64,000 nt of DNA from NCBI GenBank assembly GCA_016873495.1, contig VGXC01000003.1, positions 1 to 64,000 of the forward strand, in the 5' to 3' direction. The position numbers were made by a program, and so were the translations under genes. Positions 26,983 to 36,248 of the stretch are shown here, piece after piece. This stretch comes from Nitrospira sp. (GTDB taxonomy: Bacteria > Nitrospirota > Nitrospiria > Nitrospirales > Nitrospiraceae). Numbering within the stretch: position 1 is the stretch's first letter; every line of letters starts with the position of its first letter. The notes beneath the pieces are model-generated. The model saw nothing but the letters and a program-made list of their open reading frames with translations. It made no database searches and was not told the origin of the DNA.

Positions 26983-29900
26983 CTACCGAAGGACATCCAG
27001 CAGGTCGCGCACCTTGCGCAGCAACTTGTCGGGCGTGAACGGCTTTTGGATAAAGACCGTGTCCGACTCCTCCACGCCATGACGGACGATCGCGTCGTCG
27101 GTGTAGCCGGACATGTAGAGGACCCGCATGTCCGGCCGCAGGGCCGACAGTCGTTCAGCCAGCTCGCGGCCGCCGATCCGCGGCATCACGACGTCGGTCA
27201 GCAACAGATGGATGGGCCCCTCGTGCCGCCGGCACAGGTCCAGGGCCTCCTGGCCCCCCTCCGCTTCCAGCACCTGGTAGCCCTTGGTCCGAAGTTCCGC
27301 CACGAGCAGTTTACGAATCGACGCTTCATCCTCAACCAGCAAGACCGTTTCGGATCCATTCACGGGACGGTCGGCGTGGAGCATCGCCGCCCCCGCATCC
27401 ATGCCATGGCTGACCTTGGGCAGGTACACCTTCACGGTCGTCCCGAACCCGATCTCGCTGGAAACGAGGATGTATCCGGCGCTTTGCTCGACGATTCCAT
27501 ACACGGTGGCCAACCCCAGCCCGGTGCCCTTGCCCCGTTCCTTGGTGGTAAAGAACGGTTCGAACATATTGGCTTGGGTATTGGGGTCCATCCCGCACCC
27601 GGTGTCGCTCACCGCCAGCACCACATAGGGGCCCGGCTGCACGTGGCCAGATCGGCTGAGGAGTGCGGAATCGATATCCGCATTGGCCGTTTCAATAGTC
27701 AATCGGCCGCCTTTGGGCATCGCGTCCCGCGCATTGACGACGAGATTGACGATCACCTGCTCGATCTGTCCCGGGTCGGCCTTGATCGCACCCAGCGACG
27801 AACCCGACACCGTGACCAGATCGATGTCCTCGCCGATCACGCGCCGCAGCATGCTGTTCATTCCGGCCACCAGTGTGTTCAGGTCCAGCACTTTGGCGGC
27901 CAGCACCTGCTTGCGGCTGAACGCCAGCAATTGCCTGGTCAGGGCCGCCGCCCGATCCCCGGCTTTCTTGATCTCCTCCGCCTTTCCCCGCCGCTCATCG
28001 GTCGCGTCCAGTTGGCTCAACAGAATCTGGCTATATCCGTTGATCACCGTCAGCAGATTGTTGAAGTCGTGGGCGATTCCGCCGGCCAGCCGCCCGATGG
28101 AGTCCATTTTCTGCGACTGGCGCAGTTGCTCCTCTAGGAGGCCCCGCTCGATGAATTGGGCGACCTTGATGCCGATCTCCGCCATCATTCGGAACAAATC
28201 GTCATCCGGCGGCCGAATCCGGCGGCTGAAAAATTCCAGCACGCCCAGTACCTCTGCGTTTAGGATGATCGGAAACCCGATGGCGCCGTGCAGGCCGACT
28301 CGCGCCGCCCCGGCTGCCCGGGGGAAATTTGCATCCTTCAGAACATCTTCGATCCAGACCGGTTTCCCTTCGGCCCAGATGCGCCCGGGCAACCCCTGGC
28401 CCTTGGAAAAAGTCGTGCCATGACTGAGGGCGGCGAACGCTTTCACATCCGCCGAGGGGACATGCCACACCAGGTGGCAGCGCAGCACAGCTGCGGCCCG
28501 ATCCACACGCCACAGCGCCCCCAGCTCCCACCCGACCGTTTCGCACACAGCCTGCAAAAGCTTGGGCGCGACTTCGTCGAGCGTCTGCCCTTTGCTTAGG
28601 GCCACGGTCACGGCCAACTGCGCCGCCTGGCGTTTCTCGCTTTCCTTGCGCTGGCTGATATCCCGCACGAACGCGCTGAACGTATAGACGTCGCCCTGCC
28701 GTGCCGGCGTAATGGCCAACTCCACCGGAAATTCGAGGCCGTCCCGATTGCAGGCAGTGATTTCGACCCGCCGGTTCAGCAGGGGCCCCTGACCGGAGGC
28801 GAGAAAGTGCCGCAAGCCCCGTTCGTGGGCCTCTCGATAGGCCGGCGGGATGATCGTGTCGGCCAGCAGCAGCCCGATCGCATCCGTTCGGGACCAGCCG
28901 AAGATCTTCTCGGCTTGGGCGTTCCATGCCGTGATCCGTCCGTCACTGTCCATAACCACCACCGCATCCAACGCGGTCTCGACGATCACGCGGATCTTGG
29001 CCTCGCTCTCGCGCAGAGCCACCTCCGCCGCCTTGGCACGGACGCTCTCCAGCTCCGCTTGCGCCCATTCGCGCCGTATGCGGCCGGTGCTCCAGAGCAG
29101 CAGCCCCAGCAACGGCACCATCACGAACGCTCCGGCCACACCCACCTGTGCCAACACTGTCCGGATCGGCGCCACGATGTCGCGGCGATCCACGCGGAGC
29201 AATACCGTCCAAGGCAAAATCCCCCCCCGCTCAACGGGAGGAGTCCGGGCATAGCCGGTCACGACCGACACATGCCGCCGCAAGTGCCGCTCTTCGACAT
29301 ACCCGATCAGCTTTCGTTCGCTCTGCAGCGCGGAAGGCAACCCGAGCTGCTTCAGATTGATGAACCCCTTGTGCGCAAGGTCCGAATCGATGAACACCGT
29401 TCCGTTGCTCGCCAGAAACTGATATTCGATCGTCCCGATGAATCCTTCCTGTCGTTCGAACCCCCGCACCGTCTTGGTCACCGCATCTTCCATCGCCGGC
29501 ACGCCGATTCTGGTCGACACGGCTCCGAGGAACGCTCCCCCTCCATCGAGGATGGGCGCCGTAAAGGCCACCGATTCCACGCCCCCGGCGGCCTCGTAGG
29601 ATTCCACGTCCCCCACGTGAATGGCGCGAGTGCGGCGCACCGTCTGAAACCAGTCGCTGTTGCCATAGTCCCACCCGACCGTGCTGGCATCGGACGAGGC
29701 GATTACTTGGCCTTCCGCATCGATGACCCCCAGCCACAGATAGACCGGATACTGGACGCGCATCCAGACGAGGTACTCCGTGAGGAACCCGAGATTGCCG
29801 AGTTGCTTGGGGAAGGCCCGCGCCATCATATTGGCATCCCCCCGCCGTTCGAGCAGCAGGCGATCCAAGTTCTGCGCCGTTTGGAGCGCGGCCAACGATA

Positions 29901-30042
29901 GATTCTCCCCCGCGGTCGCCACGAGGCGCTGCTCGACATAGTAGAGTCCTACCAGACCGATGCCGACGGTCATGGCTGTCAGCGACAGGATCAAGGCCGA
30001 CAGATAGCCATAGGGCTGGCGACTATGCTGGGGAGATTTCAC
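26983..30042 (-). CDS. Hybrid sensor histidine kinase (Cache-PAS-GAF-HisKA-HATPase-REC)
   Basis: A 1019-residue membrane sensor with a GTG start after AGGAG. A first transmembrane helix (about 15-36) and second (about 306-328) bracket a ~270-residue periplasmic Cache-like domain. A PAS domain (about 350-470), a GAF domain (about 490-640), the HisKA box GGIAHDFNNLL with phospho-His at about 658, HATPase motifs NLVVNARDAMP, DTGCGMD and GKGTGLGL, and a C-terminal receiver with Asp at about 950 (LLTDVVMP) follow. The fused receiver suggests self-contained phosphorelay or autoregulation. The ligand is unknown. The next gene upstream (30058) is co-directional, 15 bases away. Confidence 0.92.
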   Translation of the reverse strand: MKSPQHSRQPYGYLSALILSLTAMTVGIGLVGLYYVEQRLVATAGENLSLAALQTAQNLDRLLLERRGDANMMARAFPKQLGNLGFLTEYLVWMRVQYPVYLWLGVIDAEGQVIASSDASTVGWDYGNSDWFQTVRRTRAIHVGDVESYEAAGGVESVAFTAPILDGGGAFLGAVSTRIGVPAMEDAVTKTVRGFERQEGFIGTIEYQFLASNGTVFIDSDLAHKGFINLKQLGLPSALQSERKLIGYVEERHLRRHVSVVTGYARTPPVERGGILPWTVLLRVDRRDIVAPIRTVLAQVGVAGAFVMVPLLGLLLWSTGRIRREWAQAELESVRAKAAEVALRESEAKIRVIVETALDAVVVMDSDGRITAWNAQAEKIFGWSRTDAIGLLLADTIIPPAYREAHERGLRHFLASGQGPLLNRRVEITACNRDGLEFPVELAITPARQGDVYTFSAFVRDISQRKESEKRQAAQLAVTVALSKGQTLDEVAPKLLQAVCETVGWELGALWRVDRAAAVLRCHLVWHVPSADVKAFAALSHGTTFSKGQGLPGRIWAEGKPVWIEDVLKDANFPRAAGAARVGLHGAIGFPIILNAEVLGVLEFFSRRIRPPDDDLFRMMAEIGIKVAQFIERGLLEEQLRQSQKMDSIGRLAGGIAHDFNNLLTVINGYSQILLSQLDATDERRGKAEEIKKAGDRAAALTRQLLAFSRKQVLAAKVLDLNTLVAGMNSMLRRVIGEDIDLVTVSGSSLGAIKADPGQIEQVIVNLVVNARDAMPKGGRLTIETANADIDSALLSRSGHVQPGPYVVLAVSDTGCGMDPNTQANMFEPFFTTKERGKGTGLGLATVYGIVEQSAGYILVSSEIGFGTTVKVYLPKVSHGMDAGAAMLHADRPVNGSETVLLVEDEASIRKLLVAELRTKGYQVLEAEGGQEALDLCRRHEGPIHLLLTDVVMPRIGGRELAERLSALRPDMRVLYMSGYTDDAIVRHGVEESDTVFIQKPFTPDKLLRKVRDLLDVLR

Positions 30043-30057
30043 ACCAAGCTCCTGCCT

Positions 30058-31611
30058 CTATTCGCTCGCCACATAACTGGGGACCAAGTCGACCGGATGG
30101 TAGGCCTGCTTGGACCGGGCCAGCCCCGGCAAGCCCGAATCGTCCAGGCTGTTGATGGAGACGTACCCTTGCGCCGCCGCCTCCCGGCACAATGAGCGGA
30201 AGATGAACTGGGCCAGGCCGGGGATGGACCGGTCGGCGACCTCCAGCAAGACACAAAAGACCGCTGCGCTCCTGGCGTAGCCGAAGGTATAGGCCCGGAT
30301 CGCCCCACCCACCCGCGCGACTCGCCCGACCAGGCCGAGTGCGCGATGGTGCAGCAGCGTTTCGCGATGGGCCGATTCCGAATCCGCGAGCATGTACCGC
30401 CCCGCTTCCTCAAGACCGGCCGTCTGCTTCTGCGCCGCCCACTCGCGGAACAGCGCCAGGCAGACGGTCCGCTCCTCATCCCGATAGGGCTCGAACCGAT
30501 ACTGTTGCTCCCGCTCGAACCGGTTACAGGCGGCCCGCTGGGACTTGTACCGATCCCCGGCCAAGGCGGCCAAGTCTTCCGCTCGATAGAGGTAGTCCGG
30601 GTCTTTGGGCTTCAGCACATAGCCCATGGATTCAAGCGGCGGTCGAAGCTCTTCGGGAACATTTTCGATGCGCGTGACGGCCGACCCGCGATTCCGCTCC
30701 CGCATGAGGGCAAAACAGGCGGCAAACACGTCGCGCATGACGTGTGCCGCGTGACGCGCTAGCGGCGGGAGCGGCATAAAGACCCCGTCGGCATATTCGG
30801 CGAAGAGACAGACATGGCCTTCCATCTCGGCCCAGGAATAGGCGAACAAGTGTCGCCAGATATAGTGGGGCGCAAAGGCGTAGTGGGCCAAGGGCGTATC
30901 GACCAAGGCGACCGCCGCCTCGAATCGCGGTCGGTCGGCAAGGGTCAATGGCCGAAGGGCAAGAGGCGAGCGGGTAGCGGCGAGAGGTGAATCCGTCGCG
31001 GGCTGGAAACCATCAGGACGAAGGTCTTGGTTTGTCTCTTGCCCCTTGCCGAGTCGCTCCGTGAGCTTCGGCAGGGAGCGAAGCACCAGCACATCGTCCT
31101 GGAACCGGCCGATCAGGCGGGGATTCCGGACGAAGGTCTCCAGCATATCTTCCTGTTCGATCAGGGCCGCGACCTGGTCCGCATGGGCGTCGAGGCCCTG
31201 GAACGAGTCGCGCAGAAACGGACATTTCGTATCCCATCCTAAGACCACCGCACGCCGATCCGCGGACCACATCAGCGCCAGCGGGTAGATTTGGCAGTCC
31301 AGGGGCCGGGCCTCGTAGATCCGGCAATGCGACGTGGCCTGATCGAACGCCGGGCAGAGATAACCCTCGCCCGATTCGTTCGGCACCAGCGCAATTTGCG
31401 AGCCGTCCGGATCGGGGAACCGGGCTGGGGCCAGGCCATGCGCCACGGCCGCCTGAATCTCGGCCGCGGTGAAGTAGGGGCGGAGAAAACTATCCGGCTC
31501 GGGAAATCGGCAGCAGACGTCGCAACTGAAACAGACCCGGCTGGGCACACACTGAGGGAGTTGGATGATCGGAATCGACGGGAGCCGCTCGGCCAGACGC
31601 TCCGTATCCAT
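30058..31611 (-). CDS. YkgJ-type Cys cluster protein fused to DUF2156 (aminoacyl-lipid transferase-like) domain
   Basis: A protein of 517 residues from the ATG at 31611; a GTG at 31659 is an alternative. The N-terminal ~180 residues are a YkgJ-type zinc/iron-binding module with CxxCxxCC (Cys27, 30, 33, 34: CFSCDVCC) and downstream CPAFD, HCRIYEARPLDC and KCPF cysteines. The C-terminal ~300 residues resemble DUF2156, the GNAT-like domain of phosphatidylglycerol lysyltransferases. The linker (about 190-220) is encoded by repeat-like DNA. No membrane segment is seen. The fusion is unusual and the substrate unknown. Confidence 0.75.
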   Translation of the reverse strand: MDTERLAERLPSIPIIQLPQCVPSRVCFSCDVCCRFPEPDSFLRPYFTAAEIQAAVAHGLAPARFPDPDGSQIALVPNESGEGYLCPAFDQATSHCRIYEARPLDCQIYPLALMWSADRRAVVLGWDTKCPFLRDSFQGLDAHADQVAALIEQEDMLETFVRNPRLIGRFQDDVLVLRSLPKLTERLGKGQETNQDLRPDGFQPATDSPLAATRSPLALRPLTLADRPRFEAAVALVDTPLAHYAFAPHYIWRHLFAYSWAEMEGHVCLFAEYADGVFMPLPPLARHAAHVMRDVFAACFALMRERNRGSAVTRIENVPEELRPPLESMGYVLKPKDPDYLYRAEDLAALAGDRYKSQRAACNRFEREQQYRFEPYRDEERTVCLALFREWAAQKQTAGLEEAGRYMLADSESAHRETLLHHRALGLVGRVARVGGAIRAYTFGYARSAAVFCVLLEVADRSIPGLAQFIFRSLCREAAAQGYVSINSLDDSGLPGLARSKQAYHPVDLVPSYVASE

Positions 31612-31781
31612 AGGCACTTCATCATACGCCCACAAGGACGGAGGGGCAAGCACCGGCACATTGTGAAACTTCCGCTGCAGGAAGCATGGTCCGGCTCCGG
31701 TTCGTTTTCGCCAGTTACTTGACTCGCCACGGGGTTCCTAGGGATACTCTGGACTCGTGGGTTCCTCGGCGAGGAGGTGCC

Positions 31782-32786
31782 ATGCCCGATCCACCGAGCC
31801 CGATCCCCCCGCAATACGATCCGCAGACCCTGTTGAACTCCCAGCCGGTGACCATCACGATCATCGACCCAGCCTCCTACAAGGTCCAATTCCAAAACCA
31901 GACGTCTTTGGCGAAGTTCGGAGACATGTCCGCCCAAACCTGCCATGAAAAAATCGCCGGCTGCGCCGCGCCCTGCACCTTCTGCAAAATGCCCGAAGCC
32001 ATGCAAACGGGCCGGATCACCGCCAGCGAAGTGCCGCTCCCCAATGATGCATACCTGCTCGTCCAATGGTCCAAGGCGGAGACCTATGACGGCCGCGTCC
32101 ATATCGTCGAAACCATCCTCGATATCTCCGAGACCAAACGGCAGCTCGCCCGCATCGAACTGCTCAACCGTCAACTCGAGGAGAGCGTCCTCCAACTCCG
32201 GGAACTGTCCATCCGAGACGGTCTCACCGGCCTCTACAATCACTCCTACTTTCGGGACTCGCTGACGCGTATGGCAGCGCAAGCCCTGCGCACCCACCAT
32301 CCCCTGTCGCTCCTGTTCCTGGACCTGGACAATTTCAAGACGATCAACGATTCGCACGGACATGGCATCGGCGACCAGGTCCTGCAAGGCATCGGCCGCC
32401 TCCTCGGCAATCAGCTCCCTTCTGCAGGCGACCGCGCTATCGGCCGCACAAGCGACCTGCCCGCCCGCTGCGGAGGCGAGGAGTTCGCCGTGATTCTGCC
32501 CGACACTTCGTTGGAGGGGGCCCTGGTCCTCGCCGAACAGCTCCGCCAGCGAGTCGCCGCCCTGACCTCGGAACCGGAGGAACACAACCTCGCGTCCTTA
32601 CACCTGGCTGTGTCCTGCAGCATCGGCATCGCCTGCCTTCCGGATCACGGTACTACTGCGGAAAACCTGATCGATGCGGCGGATCGAGCCCTCTATGCCG
32701 CCAAGGCCGCCGGCAAGAACTGCGTGAGGGTGTTTAGCTCCGGCCTGGCGACCGCGCCGGCGGTCCCTCCCCTCCAGGTGTCGTAA
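31782..32786 (+). CDS. PAS-GGDEF diguanylate cyclase
   Basis: A soluble protein of 334 residues from the ATG at 31782 (GAGGAGG ribosome site). An N-terminal PAS-like domain carries several Cys (TCHEKIAGCAAPCTFC), so it may sense redox state or metal. A coiled-coil linker with LRELSIRDGLTGLYNH leads into the GGDEF domain, whose active site is GGEEF at about 230-234, catalytically competent for c-di-GMP synthesis. An inhibitory I-site RxxD was not identified. The middle loop (SAGDRAIGRTSDLPAR) is longer than usual. It is divergent from the YkgJ-DUF2156 gene. Confidence 0.9.
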   Translation: MPDPPSPIPPQYDPQTLLNSQPVTITIIDPASYKVQFQNQTSLAKFGDMSAQTCHEKIAGCAAPCTFCKMPEAMQTGRITASEVPLPNDAYLLVQWSKAETYDGRVHIVETILDISETKRQLARIELLNRQLEESVLQLRELSIRDGLTGLYNHSYFRDSLTRMAAQALRTHHPLSLLFLDLDNFKTINDSHGHGIGDQVLQGIGRLLGNQLPSAGDRAIGRTSDLPARCGGEEFAVILPDTSLEGALVLAEQLRQRVAALTSEPEEHNLASLHLAVSCSIGIACLPDHGTTAENLIDAADRALYAAKAAGKNCVRVFSSGLATAPAVPPLQVS

Positions 32787-32986
32787 TCACGCTTCCGTGC
32801 GGACGCCTTGCACTCGCTTCCAGAGACAGCCGGATACGTAAGGCGGGGCTTGCGACCGGCTCTTGTACAGGCCCAAGGGGCCATGTTACGATCACGCCAC
32901 TTTTCCATAGGTCTGGCCGGTTGTTGAAAAGCCTTTTGACGCCGCATTCAAAGATAACACGACCGCCATGATCTCAGAGAACCCTT

Positions 32987-33155
32987 CAGGATGTTCAAAA
33001 AGGCCCTGTCGCACCCGCCCACCCCGCGTGCGCGAAGGCGCACGCCGTTCCCGTGGCGCGGCCGCAGGGAGCAAGGCCACTGAGGCGTACTGAAGAAGTA
33101 CGTCGAGGGGGACGAGCGACTGAGAACAAAGCTGGAGGCCGTTTTCAACGTCCTG
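32987..33155 (+). repeat. Dispersed intergenic repeat with inverted ends, copy 2
   Basis: A 169-base element whose left end CAGGATGTTCAAAAAGGCC and right end GGCCGTTTTCAACGTCCTG are inverted repeats. The interior shares GGCCGCAG, GAGAACAAAGC and the CGTACT-gaag-AGTACG palindrome type with copy 1 at 1291-1414. It ends 16 bases before the TTG start of the next gene. The rest of the 32787-33170 gap shows no gene. Confidence 0.6.
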
Positions 33156-33170
33156 TCGAGCGGAGGATCG

Positions 33171-34709
33171 TTGGCACTCGCACCTCATCTGTCGCACCCG
33201 ATCAACCAGGACCAGCTCTCTCGCTGCTCGTTCGTCCGTGACACACTGGTCCGGGATGGCCTCTACGACGGGTCCGATGACCTCAAGACCGGTCCGATCG
33301 GGCCCAACGCCCATCCCACCGATCAGGCCGTCACTACCAGATGGCGGATTGCGCCAAGCCCCTTGCAGCTGCCTCCCCAGGAGGCGGCGTTTCTCGAATC
33401 TCTTGGCCGCCACTTGCTGGCCTTTTACCGGGCCTTGAACCGCTTGTACCAGGAGAGCCTGCGCGGCGCCCAGCCCGCTTGGGTGGCCGGCTATCTGGAT
33501 CAAGGCAAGCCTGAGTCCCTCCTCACCTACAGCCGGATGAAACGGTTCCGCGACCTGACGCCCACCGTCATCCGACCGGACATCATGCCCACGAATGGGG
33601 GCATGGTCATCACGGAGCTGGACTCGGTGCCGGGCGGCATCGGCCTGACCGCGGCCATGGCACACGCCTATGCCCGATTAGACCTGCCCTCCGGCGCTTC
33701 CACGTTTCACCCCTCACGCTTCACGCCTCATGCCGACATCCTGGGCGGTGCCGACGGGATGGTGCAGGGCTTCACCCGGATGGTGCGGGCACAGATCGGC
33801 GACCGGACCGGTTGCGTGGCCATCGTCGTGTCCGAGGAAGCCAAGGACTACCGGCCCGAAATGACCTGGATGGCGGCCCGCCTCCGGGAGCAGGGGCTGG
33901 ACGCCTATTGTGTGGACCCGCGCGACCTGCGCTTCACCGAAGAGACGCTCTTCGCGACTTTGGAGGGGCGGGATCGTCCGGTGGCACTGGTGTATCGGTT
34001 CTTCGAGCTCTTCGACCTTAAGAACGTCCCCAAGGCCGAGCTGGTGATGTACAGCGCCAAGAAGGATCGGGTGTCGGTCACGCCGCCCTTCAAACCGGCG
34101 CTGGAAGAGAAGTTGGCCTTCGCGCTGTTCCATCATCCGATCCTGGCCCCGTTTTGGAAACGGGAACTCGGCGACGAGTCCTATCCGATCCTGGCGGGGG
34201 TCCTGCCGCGCACCTGGGTCCTAGACCCGAGCCCCCTGCCCCCTTCGGCGGTCATCCCCGACCTCCGGGTCGGCGGCCGGGCCGTCGCCGATTGGCGCGA
34301 TTTGGCGGGGGCCACGCAGAAGGACCGTCACTATGTGGTCAAGCCTTCCGGGTTTTCCGAACTGGCCTGGGGCAGCCGGGGCGTGTCCGTGGGCCACGAT
34401 TTGCCCCAGTCGGAATGGGCTGCGGTGCTGGACAAGGCGCTGGCCTCTTTTTCCGTCACACCCTACATCTTGCAGGAATTTCATAAGGGCCGGCAGTTCG
34501 AGTCGGCCTATTACGATGCGCGGAAGGACGACGTGGTGCCCATGGCCGGCCGTGTCCGGCTCTCGCCCTACTACTTCGTGGCAGGTGACCGGGTTGAGCT
34601 GGCCGGTACCCTGGCCACCCTCTGCACGCCGGAAAAGAAATTGATCCACGGCATGAAGGACGCCATCATGGTGCCCTGCGCGGCCGCGCCCAGCAATGTT
34701 CAATTGTGA
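33171..34709 (+). CDS. Putative ATP-grasp-like protein of unknown function
   Basis: A 512-residue soluble protein with a TTG start. The middle part (VIRPDIMPTNGGMVITELD) and the C-terminal third (HYVVKPSGFSELAWGSRG, ILQEFHKG and RVRLSPYYF) recall a circularly permuted ATP-grasp layout, with a nucleotide-binding Lys, an acidic hinge and a catalytic Arg. This is a pattern-based guess, not a firm family match. A short insert near residues 178-190 (FHPSRFTPH) is encoded by DNA identical in style to intergenic TTTCACCCCTCACGC repeats. It heads a plus-strand run with a glutaredoxin-like gene and KamA. Confidence 0.6.
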   Translation: MALAPHLSHPINQDQLSRCSFVRDTLVRDGLYDGSDDLKTGPIGPNAHPTDQAVTTRWRIAPSPLQLPPQEAAFLESLGRHLLAFYRALNRLYQESLRGAQPAWVAGYLDQGKPESLLTYSRMKRFRDLTPTVIRPDIMPTNGGMVITELDSVPGGIGLTAAMAHAYARLDLPSGASTFHPSRFTPHADILGGADGMVQGFTRMVRAQIGDRTGCVAIVVSEEAKDYRPEMTWMAARLREQGLDAYCVDPRDLRFTEETLFATLEGRDRPVALVYRFFELFDLKNVPKAELVMYSAKKDRVSVTPPFKPALEEKLAFALFHHPILAPFWKRELGDESYPILAGVLPRTWVLDPSPLPPSAVIPDLRVGGRAVADWRDLAGATQKDRHYVVKPSGFSELAWGSRGVSVGHDLPQSEWAAVLDKALASFSVTPYILQEFHKGRQFESAYYDARKDDVVPMAGRVRLSPYYFVAGDRVELAGTLATLCTPEKKLIHGMKDAIMVPCAAAPSNVQL

Positions 34710-34786
34710 ATGTTCGATGATTCATTTCGGAAATCATGATGTCTGTTCGGGCGGTCCGCAATTCAACATTGAGCATTGACAATTAA
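34695..34786. repeat. AT-rich intergenic repeat before the glutaredoxin-like gene
   Basis: AATGTTCAATTGTGAATG near the left end and ATTGAGCATTGACAATT (34768-34784) form an imperfect inverted repeat. The 17-mer is identical to one at 19573-19589. The left end overlaps the last codons of the preceding gene, whose C-terminus SNVQL is repeat-encoded. Confidence 0.55.
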
Positions 34787-34791
34787 ACCTT

Positions 34792-35046
34792 ATGGCCCTC
34801 GTTTTGTATCACGTCGATTGGTGCCCCGAATGCGAACTCGTCCGCGATAAGCTGGCGGACCTGGGATTGGAGTACGAAGACGTCATGGTCCCAGACGCGC
34901 GCCCCATGCGGACGCAGGTGTTCGAGGTCTCGGGCCAATATTACGTGCCGGTGCTCAAGGACGGGGACAAGGTCCTGACGGAAACCAAGGACATCCTGAT
35001 GCATCTCGACGCGCTGTACGGCCGGCGGCCCGCCGCCGGCCGCTGA
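34792..35046 (+). CDS. Glutaredoxin / GST N-terminal-like thiol protein
   Basis: An 84-residue thioredoxin-fold protein with the redox motif CPEC (Cys11, Cys14) directly after the first strand, VPVLKDG with the cis-Pro, and a C-terminal helix (TKDILMHLDALY). It looks like a free-standing glutaredoxin or GST N-domain. No strong ribosome site is seen; the gene begins right behind a repeat. It is co-directional with the radical SAM gene 29 bases downstream. Confidence 0.8.
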   Translation: MALVLYHVDWCPECELVRDKLADLGLEYEDVMVPDARPMRTQVFEVSGQYYVPVLKDGDKVLTETKDILMHLDALYGRRPAAGR

Positions 35047-35075
35047 CGCACCACCGCTATTTCAAGGGGTCACGC

Positions 35076-36248
35076 ATGGAGGAATGGAGACAGATCCTCG
35101 CCGACAGCATCGTCAAGCCGAAGGACCTGGCCGATCATTTGGGCGCCGATCCCAAGGAGATCGAGGCCATTGTCGGCGACTACCCGATGCGCATTACTCC
35201 CACGGTCCTGGCGACGATCAAGGCCAAAGGGGACGCCATCTGGAAACAGGTGGTCCCGGACCGAGCCGAGATGGCCGACTTCGAGGCCCCGGACGATCCG
35301 CTCGAAGAAGACCTGATGAGCCCCGTGCCGCACCTCGTGCACCGGTACCCGGACCGGGTCCTGCTCATGGTGACCAACCAGTGCCCCATCTACTGCCGCT
35401 TCTGCACCCGCAAGCGCCTGGTCGGCAAGCCCGGCTTCCTCAAGAAGGGCGAACTGGACCGCGCGATCGAGTACCTGCGTGTCCATACCGAAGTGCGCGA
35501 CGTGATCCTGTCCGGCGGCGATCCGCTCCTGCTACCCGACCATTTGCTGGAGCGCATTTTGAAAGCCTTGCGCAGCATTCCTCACCTGGAGTTGATCCGG
35601 CTCGGCTCCCGCGTGCCCGGCACTCTGCCCCAACGCATCACGGCGCGGTTCTGCGAGATCGTCAAGAAGTACCATCCGATCTATATGAACCTGCACTTCA
35701 ACCATCCGGACGAACTCACCCCTGAGGTCATGGCCGCCTGTGGAAAACTTGCGGACGCCGGCGTGCCGCTGGGCGCGCAGACCGTCCTGCTCAAGGGCGT
35801 GAACGACGATCCGGACGTCATGAAGCGCCTGGTGCATCAACTGCTGCTGGCCCGCGTGAAGCCCTATTACCTCTATCAGGCGGACCTGACCAAGGGTACA
35901 AATCACTTCCGGACGACGGTGGAAACCGGCATGCAGATCATCCGTTCGCTGCAAGGCCACACCAGCGGCATGGCCGTCCCGCACTTCGTCATCGACGCGC
36001 CGGGGGGCGGCGGTAAGATTCCGATCCTCCCGCCGGATTATCTGGTGCACTTAGATGAAGAGGGGGTCGTGCTGAAAAATTACGAGAACAAGACGTTCCA
36101 CTATCCTCAACCGGCCAACGGCCACGCGTCCTTCGACGGGGCTCAGGACAGGCCCTTCGACGGGGCTCAGGGCAGGCGGGAACTGCCCATGCTGGGCGCC
36201 CATCCGGCCATGAGCGGCTGCAGCGACGGGGCCTTCGAGGACGCGTGA
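35076..36248 (+). CDS. KamA-family radical SAM protein (lysine 2,3-aminomutase/EpmB-like)
   Basis: A 390-residue radical SAM enzyme. The 4Fe-4S motif is CPIYCRFC (Cys103, 107, 110), followed by TRKR, the GGDPLLL SAM-binding strand and LRLGSR-type sequences of the KamA group. PLP-binding PGGGGKIP is present near 308-315. Members interconvert alpha- and beta-lysine or modify elongation factor P; no epmA or efp is near, so the substrate is unknown. The C-terminal ~40 residues include two copies of an 8-residue unit FDGAQ-type, encoded by a 24-base tandem repeat of intergenic style. Confidence 0.85.
   Translation: MEEWRQILADSIVKPKDLADHLGADPKEIEAIVGDYPMRITPTVLATIKAKGDAIWKQVVPDRAEMADFEAPDDPLEEDLMSPVPHLVHRYPDRVLLMVTNQCPIYCRFCTRKRLVGKPGFLKKGELDRAIEYLRVHTEVRDVILSGGDPLLLPDHLLERILKALRSIPHLELIRLGSRVPGTLPQRITARFCEIVKKYHPIYMNLHFNHPDELTPEVMAACGKLADAGVPLGAQTVLLKGVNDDPDVMKRLVHQLLLARVKPYYLYQADLTKGTNHFRTTVETGMQIIRSLQGHTSGMAVPHFVIDAPGGGGKIPILPPDYLVHLDEEGVVLKNYENKTFHYPQPANGHASFDGAQDRPFDGAQGRRELPMLGAHPAMSGCSDGAFEDA
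36131..36178 (+). repeat. 24-base tandem repeat inside the KamA gene
   Basis: Two near-identical 24-base units beginning CTTCGACGGGGCTCAGG (at 36131 and 36155). The period is a multiple of three, so the frame is kept. The unit resembles the CCTGAGCCCCGTCGAAG-type repeats common between genes in environmental bacterial genomes. Confidence 0.75.
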
